Assembly (NCBI RefSeq): GCF_042650885.1
Contig: NZ_JBHSBU010000001.1
Location: forward strand, 1,240,001 to 1,304,000
DNA from: Chitinimonas_A lacunae
GTDB taxonomy: Bacteria; Pseudomonadota; Gammaproteobacteria; Burkholderiales; Chitinimonadaceae
Direction of reading: 5' to 3'
Length of the DNA: 64,000 nt
The notes beneath the pieces are model-generated. The model worked only from the letters and a program-made list of their open reading frames with translations. It searched no databases and was not told where the DNA came from. This document shows positions 14,901-19,289 of the stretch, one piece after another. How positions within the stretch are numbered: the stretch's first letter is position 1; every line of letters starts with the position of its first letter. The position numbers and the translations under genes were made by a program.

Positions 14901-16951
14901 TCGGCCACCTTGCGTCCCAGCGCGTCATACAGCATGGCACTGCCACGGCCGCTACCGTCGACGCTGTAGCGCAACCGGTCCAGCGCGTCGTAATGGAAAC
15001 GGCTGAACGACAGGGTCTGGCTGGCGTTGTCGCCCAGCTCCTGAACGCTGAGCAGATTGCCGTGGGTGTCGTAGACCTTGACGGTACGCCGGCCATCGGG
15101 CGCGCTGATTTCCACCCGGATGCCGCCGCTGCGCTCGATCGAATACTGGTACTCGGTCTGCTTGCCCTCGACATCGATACTGCGCAGCAGCCGACCCAGG
15201 CCGTCGTAGTGCAGCCAGGTCCGACGCTTGGCACCTCCATCGGCGTTCTGGCGCGCATCGATGCTGCCGAGCAGCCGGCCCTGGTGGTCATAGAAGAAGC
15301 GGGTCTCAAGGGTGACGTTCTGCCGCTGGACTGGCTGGTCGCGGCCAGCCTGGCCGATGGAGACCGGGCCATAAGCCACGGTCCGGCTAAGCTGGCCGTC
15401 GGGCTGATAGAAATAGTCGGTACGCTGCGCCTGACCCTGCCTTGCCACCCAGGCCTCCAGCGTCTCGATGGCGAGTTCGGCATCGGCAGCGCCGCTGCGG
15501 AACAGCGCCCGGTCATAGATCAGTTCGGCGCTGCGCTGGCCCTGCTGGTCATAGCGGTACTCGACCACCCGGCCTTCGGCACTGACGCTGAAGCGCAGCA
15601 GATGGTTGCGGGCAGGGTCGTAGACAAAGCGGTTATGCAGGGCACCCGTCGGCGCCGTTTGGCCGTCCGGATCGACCACGCTGTAGCGGGTCTCACGCAG
15701 CAGCATTCCATTGCGATAGCTGCGCTCGACCGTGGCGCCGCTGGCGTCACGCTCCAGCGTCAGATTGCCATGGGCGTCGTAGCCATACACCACCTTATTG
15801 CCACGGCCATCGAGGATTTCCTGCACCCGGCCGGCCGCGTCATAGCGGTATTCGCTGCGCAGCGGGCCGCTATCGCCGCCCCATAGCTCCACCGAGGTCA
15901 GCTGGCCGGCGCCATCGTAGCCAAGCACACTGTGCGACAGCTCGACCATCGCACTCGGGCCCTGCTCGGGCTTGAGCTGGAATTCGCGCACCCGGGTCGC
16001 GTTCGGACCATATTCAAAGCGGGTTTCACGCTGGGTGGCCCGGTCGATCAACTGCATCAGCCGGGGCGAGTCGCCACTGTTTTCATAGATAAACTCCAGC
16101 CGCGTGCCATCGCTCTCGCTCAGGCTCTTCAGCAGCCGGTCGCGGCCGGGCTGGTCGTAGTATTCGTAGTCGACCTGGTAGAAATGCTTGTCGTTGCCAT
16201 CTTCCGGCGTCAGGTCGACCTTGACCTGGTGCAGCCGCTGCTGCGCGTCATAGTGGTAACTGGTGTGCTGATAGTCCCGCCCGTCGATCTGCAGCTTGAC
16301 CGCCGTGAGCAATAAGGGCTGGTCGGGTTTGCCGTAGACCAGCACCATAGTGCCGCGATTGCTGCTGCGCACTTCGCTCAACAGACCTCGGCCGTTATAG
16401 ACATAGTTGATGGTATCGCCGTCACGGTCACGCGACTCGACCAGACGCCAGCCCTGCTCACCGTTTTTGCTGTAAAGCTCGCTATGGCGGGTGGCGCCGT
16501 CGGTCCAGGTCCAGCTTTTGTTGACCTCGTCGTAGACCAGCACATCGTCGCCGCCTTGATCGGCCCGGACATAGGCCTTGCGCACCAGATCGAAGCGATA
16601 GCGCAGTTCGGCGCCGTCGCGGTCGGTCCGGGTCAGACTGCTGCCCGCCTCACCGATCTGCCGGCCCGGATCGAGCCGCACCGTGCGATAGAAACCGAGC
16701 CGCCAGCCGTCATTGTTATCGCCATCAAACCGGCCGCCGCTGTTATAGGTGCGCAGCATGGCAAGGTCCGGACCCTGGCCGGCCAGGAATTCATCCTGAC
16801 GTTGCAGCACCAGATTGCCGGTCGCGGCATTGAGATAGACGCTGCCCCCGCTGGTGCCCGTCTTAGCCGACCCCAGTACCCCACGCCCTCCCAAGGCATT
16901 CAGGGAACCTGCCATCAAACCCAAACCTGCACCGGTAACGACCGCGACCAT
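1..16951 (-). CDS. Giant YD/RHS-repeat protein with a central array of unrecognised ~85-residue repeats (3' end outside window)
   Basis: The frame is open from an ATG at 16951 to the window edge, at least 5,650 codons. I checked the frame at about 16.9, 14.0, 11.3, 5.5, 1.65 and 0.07 kb and it is the same throughout. An AGGAAGG ribosome site lies 11 bases before the ATG. The protein starts with a short Gly/Ala-rich hydrophobic stretch and then a header (VYLNAATGNLVLQ) typical of giant YD-repeat proteins. Residues ~150-1820 carry YD repeats (YRYDAAGR, YGYDAHG). A single unit of the other repeat, a short YD block, and then a long array of ~30 non-YD units follow to about residue 4670. YD repeats then resume and run off the window. 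RHS/YD proteins form beta-shells, often as surface or secreted toxin carriers. Any C-terminal effector would be left of base 1. Ordinary Rhs proteins have about 1,500 residues. Function is inferred from family only. Confidence 0.9.
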   Translation of the reverse strand, partial: MVAVVTGAGLGLMAGSLNALGGRGVLGSAKTGTSGGSVYLNAATGNLVLQRQDEFLAGQGPDLAMLRTYNSGGRFDGDNNDGWRLGFYRTVRLDPGRQIGEAGSSLTRTDRDGAELRYRFDLVRKAYVRADQGGDDVLVYDEVNKSWTWTDGATRHSELYSKNGEQGWRLVESRDRDGDTINYVYNGRGLLSEVRSSNRGTMVLVYGKPDQPLLLTAVKLQIDGRDYQHTSYHYDAQQRLHQVKVDLTPEDGNDKHFYQVDYEYYDQPGRDRLLKSLSESDGTRLEFIYENSGDSPRLMQLIDRATQRETRFEYGPNATRVREFQLKPEQGPSAMVELSHSVLGYDGAGQLTSVELWGGDSGPLRSEYRYDAAGRVQEILDGRGNKVVYGYDAHGNLTLERDASGATVERSYRNGMLLRETRYSVVDPDGQTAPTGALHNRFVYDPARNHLLRFSVSAEGRVVEYRYDQQGQRSAELIYDRALFRSGAADAELAIETLEAWVARQGQAQRTDYFYQPDGQLSRTVAYGPVSIGQAGRDQPVQRQNVTLETRFFYDHQGRLLGSIDARQNADGGAKRRTWLHYDGLGRLLRSIDVEGKQTEYQYSIERSGGIRVEISAPDGRRTVKVYDTHGNLLSVQELGDNASQTLSFSRFHYDALDRLRYSVDGSGRGSAMLYDALGRKVAEVDDSGAMVEFGYDRNGQLALTRRYVNRLSGEMLQRYLSPPGEGVAAVDLRKPGARPAPSNEDRVERRIYDNAGRLSKTLDADGFMTVYRYDGASRLLETVRHAQAVALDALILDMPDHKLAPPAAHPADRRSRRFYDGDGKLLAELDAEYALTEYRYDGAGRVLETIAYANRVSQPDAASLDALRPAADPARDRSSQRRYDSRGLLAAERDAEGYITVYEYDEVGNRTQTRRLATVSNEPLPAGEALWAWIEARKLDGADRRTLAVYDSLNRVQRERETVGGAALQKFYGYDLGGRLTSLVQIDELGGSNARRSSYSRYDRLGRLVEELSGEGADLLRTLLSTDTGTSVLPGEIERVWNTYGLRYGYDEAGRRTRLTDQSGRHTFYYYDGVGRLQYTVNPLGEVSELRYTAQGDVAATIRYTRRLADLSALNGGRADAALTQAIAALADGSESRTDRTFNRRGLLQSETVWQSSGPAAAFQRQRFVYNAFGELYQRYDRIGLQDQEVLGEHIFSRDRRGTVTERLSGGVYSKTEVDVFGRTLKVATGSQSGVTGQYGGLQEVSQQYDRLGRVVQVETGALGQVLSRRSTSFDAFDRVLTQTDTLEGGRQTTVSYRYNDATRAVTMLSAGGIATTIKKNAFGDTEYTIDGQGGSTHYRYDAAGRLQAVVRPDGSVVSESRYDRLGNLHWSIDERGVKIEYLYDAANRRQTQIVDPDGQRLTTHYQWDGQGRLFRETGPDNLVTLTEYSRDGRKWRVVIDPVEPGKAAGSALHLETRYHYDPRGNLLTVEQGFDASGRPLREYSKTRYDYDDAGRRYREVVDPDGLALETLYFFDGAGNAVAKRDPNGHFTTYYRDGQGRVTITVNGAGEVEESVYDLAGRVSEKRRYLKPYPELRFDASRTALHEPVPSALKVSSLLDASQAERTRLFYDDDGRLRWSLDPSGALIGYLHDDNGNVLRETRYANKLTGVMGEIVPQESLQDRIVDYVYDALNRPVYRVDKERVAGQLRERAIYETRTRYDQAGRVVRVSAVALTEDQTGERKVVGESIETLYRYDALGRRIAEVDNQGRVKRTEYDALGRVKTVTEKVGISEKDAVALPLTGLPGAQLIQVDRDAVILLGPEGQRTLMFRDTPLQEMVDEAPWLAGWLQTQFGVRFLSELESASLPLRSPAQLTRPGQGAALTELRLLLAQFWNRQPVGSELSWAGGRLHRTTADAATFIVGQPASRIIVERAKSYDPIHLASLHPQLRDWLLNEPRARYGLKLVPEQQMPLLVRDASLMAAQAQLQSVLWSRGSDDELALNLRKDRITQYRYDQAGRLERVTDPDGSVEKYSYDALGRKISYVNKLDGRTEYDYDRAGRQILEVSPQVSRLNDGADINSVSQHVNVATKMVYDANGNLIERWEGGVGQMRTRDAGFGTDNFAWHNARVTRFAYDASGRQTMLEQPTQLQAVFRRQWDQFWSGIVPNETMTWDIGQLLHSGGRLELQVRFDDAHHATIDGVKVQRGMSVDELLRKLPKLRDAVVAAGLMTVDTDDYVRIVDAGRADAFKTRWDSFWNSAQPGETLSWAQGTLTRQVDGRALYLARGETPRDARWLDAGMTLAQTAKSHPNIRAEMEAHGYQFSAELLFRNAEDRTKLIATWNDYWNHSVPGEWIALGKGRLLRQADGSARFRDEVGVEVVLRREMLDPAKGQLDQQIAERLREHPGLIELFRAFQYEFEFKYRVADERRLQALQAIWEAYWAGPVYGETFDLGQQRTLRRYGPDLAAFTTADGRIYTVRRDMALETLASLHPDIRDWLKSLAPGLSIGEPATKVTEGNITRLEPFWRDYWGQGLIGETWQWAGGQLRREGVHLATYIGADGREVRIADNDPLEQVVNLHPDIRQAFVAQGFQLGTPVRTVDLGQMQKTWEALWQRTLPGTEVPFYQGILRREPAREIAYPSPSGKLETRLRGVATYIPTANPSQAVELFEGLSIDEVAERSPELKRFFTELGVKFGADRVVTPGDQAATLAAVWQGYFAGLVVNESRAWAQGSLVRTGPNSAKYVFQNKASGKTEEIALSRDMSLVDAAALHADIAAELAKAPGVEVKPYLPRDGDNRAQAAWQALFDRPQVGATWDWAKGQLRREADGRITYVLGGRDQFSFDRSASLQSLAERHPNFTEAFAALGFRLGDQVNETGRVADLKAHWQTFFDQAVLGERLEWAGGVLVRGNAGEAEFVAGNGERVRLSREMSLAQMAKLHPQIEAEFLRQGFQAGPIASAADLERMRTDWLARFDTAMPGERLAWSQGHLVRQADGSANYLASDGQRIALRAGMSLEAMARLHPEIAKGFEAFGFVMGDEAAMLADWHSYFDRAVSGESRSFGPGRLVRHEDGTIRYIGTDGNTAVLRRGMNVEQVALLHPELAQEFAKQGFVIGERPQVKQGDIEALRRQWQSYFDTAQPGETLNWAEGTLTRQADGSALYRSNVFGGTTVLRREMSLETIAKAHTGLAVAFSRQYGYRMESQIEVVAPGDLARLDADWNAYFRGRFAGETLDWAGGKLVRNADGTATYLAANGSSVVLNGGMSVADVARAHPALAAYFETQRFKLGTPQSVVVPGRQAELQQHWDNYFNGPVLKKSESLWGGTVIRTGFGTADFVFGGTTFQLIRGMDLPRLSELPVEISRQYVRSRPVLDRATLQSDWNLFWSTIPVGWSGAWRGGEITRTGPSSAFYRGNDGSTLSITTSTSLDTLLSNRAIAAAFTRTENWIDESAFRRDWDQYWLGSVAEEPLTLFDGKITRHADGSATFSGAAGAVRFDRSASFSALYLANPKLFGQWASEFGYRISTDQKVIDSSGEEALRSFLSRYFSGSVAGETIAMWGGTLTRQSNGSARYTHPAGTLDMVASHNKAGLAVQSARLAQAWADGYGFKAGMVLRLVERGREAELQAALSAYWSGRIPEETLSVYGGTLTRHADGSASFQTAQGSIAVRRDSDLLALAMSNSSLAQAWKQSFGLVVENGRGVVARGQEAELQALIDGYLTGRFAGDQLEWLGGSWTRNADGSATYRSASGSLRLSRDADLAASARANKELAQALQQRYGFSSVNGIGAVRQGDLAGLKGFWERYWAGRQSGETQSWLNGTWTRNADGSATYSSASGNLRVSRDADLATLARANQELAQALRERYSFVPPPQGNAGAGQGALEKFWSDYWKGGMAGEQSKALGGTLVRTGEGRAEYRSGSGEVVQVSREPDFASWIAKSASLKAALEREYDYRVSVRRDWVGVSAKQVADLEAAWQIYWQGTADGEQVAVFGGTWRRNGDGSAQFKTAAGEWRVSRNEDLSALAVRDGSGALGRQLIEQYGYRRQGLVFRSEQEKAALGQLWEAYFTTPLEGETLRLEFANQTFGTLTRLAGGAVRFDALGGDPTGPGRSATVQRGDGYQALALACPRFADFLKAAFQSSIDDGARATIQKQFDRYWTNPEGWVHSGEGEKLEILDPLTGRAMKIRFLAQGQAEFIDINQRSTLLRYDAGATAEQLQHYLTELALSNRDFGRWWRGVSGFSVRDSSSVIAPAQRDPAAADAALRSYWKGPQAGETIHLLDGVIRRNENGTATYSAAINGQSVSVVFDRQTRFSELALQHASIAHALGRDYGFKVESTLGFGGNPAARGQLQTFLDQYLSQSMVGEVYEHADSGGRFVRAVTPEGQLGVVYEDRVGHKIQLQHTKGVSGEALRQELARAAADSVELNRAWSQSFGFAGWREVKIGTGRAESMLKSWRDYWDHPVIGEQLDFAGFGSFKRTGLNQVTFITEGEPPRSVVLDRPKAAGVESWKVSDEELLKWLAAASSKEPALEALWTRFFGGELRLDVVKQGDSAVGLMLDAYWQGSLPGETLELPFGKLTRLGGGLLGYERTKDQGRFTFRRDMPLSEVARVAPELVQHWEGQGAFALDKDGRTTISDSLNSVKDSGNNVRALLQRSFSDLWTGERAGARVSVNGVMLTRLADGQARNDLGQVISRSSSLTELANSVAGLPAGAEAWRALASNGAANAQLEVDDNAFNGRELGMADFGRAELVPHSDTYYDAVGNAVAYRDVEGNWSYKAYDSAHRLRFDIDAEGYVIQYDYDTFGNRTELIRYANRWHGGQDAKRRADPSLASLEGWARSQLPTDQRRIEYRYDVRGRLQQTIEPQSENFEVDANGQVRLQIGSKITTLHYDAHGRMVRQQVTGGHFPSTTYFYYDSLGRKVGQIDPAGYLTRWRYNAFGQVKEEVQYATALTIVFDENAKFEALCDSLEQKLTSSAQDSTGQKRVKRYDYDRRGNLIEETELVATLDVNGQVLNRESSQRHGYDQAGNRVSSTDGRGNQSFEFYDETGRKIGAAQATNGSMSEGYKRSDYRVSKIDYDVFGNAVRTRQLNNLAGGFSLDYRNMPNGLKAESIAYNNWLICTADTAFSQDSEDRVEIRSFDAAGRTLSARVYQGRYSRQQLSHSEWRYDAFGRTLLEWQSNEVETFADNQSLETRKIRNNAVKRFTYDRIGRQVTTRERVGGKDSTGHTETQVEYNAFGEITRRFIRPVAIQGTTMSAELTGQYAYDNAGRLIYRNEGGVATRYAYDIEGRETARVVSPTGKVTEQASLLNLLFDADSAGRVPAAANADYRRYFTVYDRLGRAVKQFNPSFKDRTTQETLQVVSSVVYDRWGNRLSATDANGATYQWRYDSHNRVVEETLPETVVVGQDGKVSRQAIKRRYGYNQYGDLQAKRDGKQQVRHYEYDDFGRQTGEYVVNELGGRSYLSETQYDSYGRVRQQRHFSGTGVFAESPFAYTYDALDRVKTIQRIGAEVRELVEGALIGKQRLEETGYVYDQLGRKIRETRQIYSYESARDYARAPDDKQQLQLTEYDSLGRVTATESAERDGGIFKRGFRREQTYDMRGNKTSATTSWVQEGARISDASLRWIYNAATGQLSHHTDLGGGTYDYQYNSAGELERQNYSRLFLNF
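2940..10580 (-). repeat. Protein-level tandem array, about 29 units of ~85 residues inside the giant gene
   Basis: Read on the minus strand, units recur about every 230-300 bases. The pattern is W..YW.G...GE.L.W.GG, then LTR..DGSA.Y, then a short G turn, L.R.MSL..LA..HP.LA..F and GF..G. The DGSA-type core lies near 5010, 5270, 5530, 5790, 6045, 6305, 6560, 7270, 7530, 7790, 8030, 8270, 8520, 9910 and 10175, with weaker versions between. Each unit reads as a beta-hairpin followed by a helix. It is not the YD motif. An isolated extra unit lies near 11280. Counts are by eye. Confidence 0.8.
10600..16500 (-). repeat. N-terminal YD-repeat region of the giant protein
   Basis: Many copies of YD-type repeats (YRYDAAGR, YGYDAHGNL, YDALGRK) are read on the minus strand across this stretch. 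They are interrupted by one copy of the central-type unit at about 11,050-11,480. These repeats usually wind into the strand spiral of an RHS shell. Confidence 0.85.
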
Positions 16952-17032
16952 ATTTGCTCAACCCTTCCTGACTGCTACTCAACCGTTTGCTGCAAACCAT
17001 CGACACGACAGGCTTCATCCGCCGTCATTGCA

Positions 17033-17046
17033 CTTGTGTACACAAG
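17033..17046. promoter_or_regulatory. Perfect palindrome upstream of the giant gene, candidate operator
   Basis: CTTGTGTACACAAG is its own reverse complement. It lies 82 bases before the ATG of the giant gene, where a regulator could act. No regulator is assigned. Confidence 0.4.
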
Positions 17047-17411
17047 CAATAGGTCTTCATCGATTGAACGATTGTTTAGTATTTCGCTGAAAAATAATTT
17101 GGCGGCGTGCAATCGAGACTCAGCGGCCAACAAGCAAATCAATGATTAAAAAAGACAACTGGCCGTCACGAGGACAAGAACGAAGCGTTCTGACCACTCA
17201 AGAAGGGCTGCAAGGCAGATCCAAAGCGGCCTCTACGAGAAAAGGAAACTTTCAGGAAAAACCACTACAAGACAGCGAGCCGTTAATTTTCATAAATGAA
17301 AAATATTGATGACGCACTGGAGAGGGGAGCAATGTTGCGACGAGTGCCGACACGGCAGAGGAGATAAGGCTCGGTCTGGGACTTTCGACGAATACGGCGG
17401 GAGAGGCTAGC

Positions 17412-17444
17412 TTCCGACTGTCCGACGTCACCGGACGGTCGGAA
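17412..17444 (-). terminator. Hairpin downstream of the chemoreceptor gene
   Basis: Arms TTCCGACTGTCCG (17412-17424) and CGGACGGTCGGAA (17432-17444) pair over 13 bases with one wobble and a 7-base loop. It lies about 46 bases past the receptor stop codon. There is no T tract, so it may act as a transcript-stabilising hairpin or a binding site rather than a terminator. Confidence 0.4.
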
Positions 17445-17489
17445 ACACATGGACTCAGCAATTCCCGCACACCCCAGCCGAGCCGACAT

Positions 17490-18917
17490 TCAGGCAGGCG
17501 GCTGGTGATGGAGGGGGCTGTGGTGGGTCTTGAAGTAGGCGACCATTTCACGCAGCTCGGACGCCTGATCGGTCATCGAGGTGGCGGTGGCCGACAGTTC
17601 TTCGGCGGCTGCCGCATTGGCCTGCATACTGAGGCTGATCTGATTGATACCGCTATGGATCTGTTCGATCCCGCTGGTCTGGTCAGCCGAAGCGGCCGCG
17701 ATCTCCTGCACCAGCGAGGCGGTCTGGCGGATCGAGGGCACCATGACCTCGAACAGCTTGCCGGCCTTGTCGGCCATCTCCACGCTTTGATTGGCCAGCT
17801 CGCCGATTTCCCGCGCCGCGTTCTGGCTGCGTTCGGCCAGCTTGCGCACCTCGGACGCCACCACCGCAAAACCCTTGCCGTGCTGGCCGGCCCGTGCCGC
17901 CTCGATGGCGGCGTTGAGTGCCAGCAGATTGGTCTGGTAGGCGATCTCATCGACGATGCCGATCTTCTGGGCGATCTGGTTCATCGCCGACACCGTCCGC
18001 TTGACCGCTTCGCCGCCTTCTTCGGCCTGTCGCACATTGAGGTTGGCGATGGCATCGGTCGCCCGGGCGTTGTCGGTGTTCTGGGTCACCGATGAAGTGA
18101 CCTGCTCCATCGAAGCACTGGTTTCCTCGACGCTGGCGGCCTGCGAGGACGAGGACAGGGACAGCGACTGCGCCGCACTGCTGATCTGGGCGGCCGCATC
18201 GTTCAGGGTTTCGGTCGATAGCGTCACCTTGCCCAGTACATTGGCCAGGGTTTCCACCATCTTGCGGGTGGCTTCGCTCAGCTGGCCGATCTCATCGCGC
18301 CGATCGACCGTGACCTCGATATCGAGCCGACCACCCGCCACCGCCTGGACATTGGAGCGCAGCTGGGACAGGGGAATGCTGACCAGACGGCGGATCGCCA
18401 GCACCAGCGCCACGATGATCAACAGATCGACCAGGATGATCTGTCCGGCCAGATTGAGCAGACTGTCGCGCAGACGCTGCTGGATACCGCTCTTGCTGAC
18501 CGCGATCTCGACCAGCCCGATGCTGCGCCGCACCCCGGTTGCCTGATATTTGAGTTCAGAGGCATAACGCAGATCGCCAGTCATCGGCCGGGTGCCCGAT
18601 ACGATCTGGCCATTGGTATCGCGATACACCCCGGCCAGCACCTTGCCCTCGGCGCTGACGGCGATGCCGACGAGCGAAGGCTTGTCCATTTCGGCGCGGG
18701 CAATCTGCTCGACCTGGCGCAGATCGAAATTCCATACCGCCACGGGCAGCGACTGCTCCAGCCGCTTGAGCAGCGCCTGGCTATCGATCAGCAGATCGCG
18801 CTCCAACTGTTCCTTGGTATGGAGGTAGTTGACGGCGCCAAAGCCCGCCAACACCGCCGAGACGATCAGCACGAACAGTAGACTGAGCTTCAGGCTAAGG
18901 CTACGAAAGTCGAACAA
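17490..18917 (-). CDS. Methyl-accepting chemotaxis protein
   Basis: This is an inner-membrane chemoreceptor that would signal to CheA. It begins MFDFRSLSLKLSL, followed by a first membrane helix, a periplasmic sensor of about 110 residues, a second membrane helix (ILVDLLIIVALVLAI), a HAMP region, and a long cytoplasmic coiled coil. The coiled coil has the conserved tip (AYQTNLLALNAAIEAARAG, then GKGFAVVA). I chose a TTG start at 18917 because GGAAGGA lies just before it. An in-frame ATG at 18947 has no ribosome site and would add 10 residues. There is no C-terminal CheR-tethering pentapeptide. The sensor domain resembles that of the histidine kinase at 51.7 kb in size and in a WNF/WNL motif. 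It is divergent from the kinase operon at 19.3 kb. The ligand is unknown. Confidence 0.93.
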   Translation of the reverse strand: MFDFRSLSLKLSLLFVLIVSAVLAGFGAVNYLHTKEQLERDLLIDSQALLKRLEQSLPVAVWNFDLRQVEQIARAEMDKPSLVGIAVSAEGKVLAGVYRDTNGQIVSGTRPMTGDLRYASELKYQATGVRRSIGLVEIAVSKSGIQQRLRDSLLNLAGQIILVDLLIIVALVLAIRRLVSIPLSQLRSNVQAVAGGRLDIEVTVDRRDEIGQLSEATRKMVETLANVLGKVTLSTETLNDAAAQISSAAQSLSLSSSSQAASVEETSASMEQVTSSVTQNTDNARATDAIANLNVRQAEEGGEAVKRTVSAMNQIAQKIGIVDEIAYQTNLLALNAAIEAARAGQHGKGFAVVASEVRKLAERSQNAAREIGELANQSVEMADKAGKLFEVMVPSIRQTASLVQEIAAASADQTSGIEQIHSGINQISLSMQANAAAAEELSATATSMTDQASELREMVAYFKTHHSPLHHQPPA

Positions 18918-19289
18918 GACAGTTTCCTTCCGGATCGCCAATGTCATTCCATGGTAGACCAGTGGCCCCGCCAGACAAGCGGCTCGGCGAACCACTTTCC
19001 GGCCGCTGAAAGGGCCGTCCGACTTGAAGTTTGCCGCCAGAGCAAACTACATTTGAACGAGTAACTGCTGTGGAGCCATCCCGGGTCGGGACTTGCTCAA
19101 ACCGGCACAGCGGCAATGAAGCGCCCAGATGAGGCGTCCCGGTGGCGGTTTCCGGATCGTCGCATCCGTCCCAGTCGGTGCGGCGAACATAATCCAGCGT
19201 ATTGTGGTGTCGGAAACGCCCTCAATGGGCCAAGACGACCAGCGCTGTGCGGCAGCCGTTCCATCATTTCGAGGAACGAGGAGAGCACC
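18918..19289. other. Divergent promoter region between chemoreceptor and sensor kinase
   Basis: About 370 bases that should hold promoters for both directions. The kinase frame stays open back to 19116, but no ribosome site supports an upstream start. I see no clear operator. Confidence 0.55.

Larger units (their letters stand above)
16952..17489. other. Gene-free stretch between the giant gene and the chemotaxis receptor
   Basis: About 540 bases, more AT-rich than its surroundings, with no convincing reading frame. It should hold the promoter of the giant gene on the minus strand. It also contains a perfect 14-base palindrome and, near its right end, a hairpin after the chemoreceptor gene; both are listed separately. 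Confidence 0.7.
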
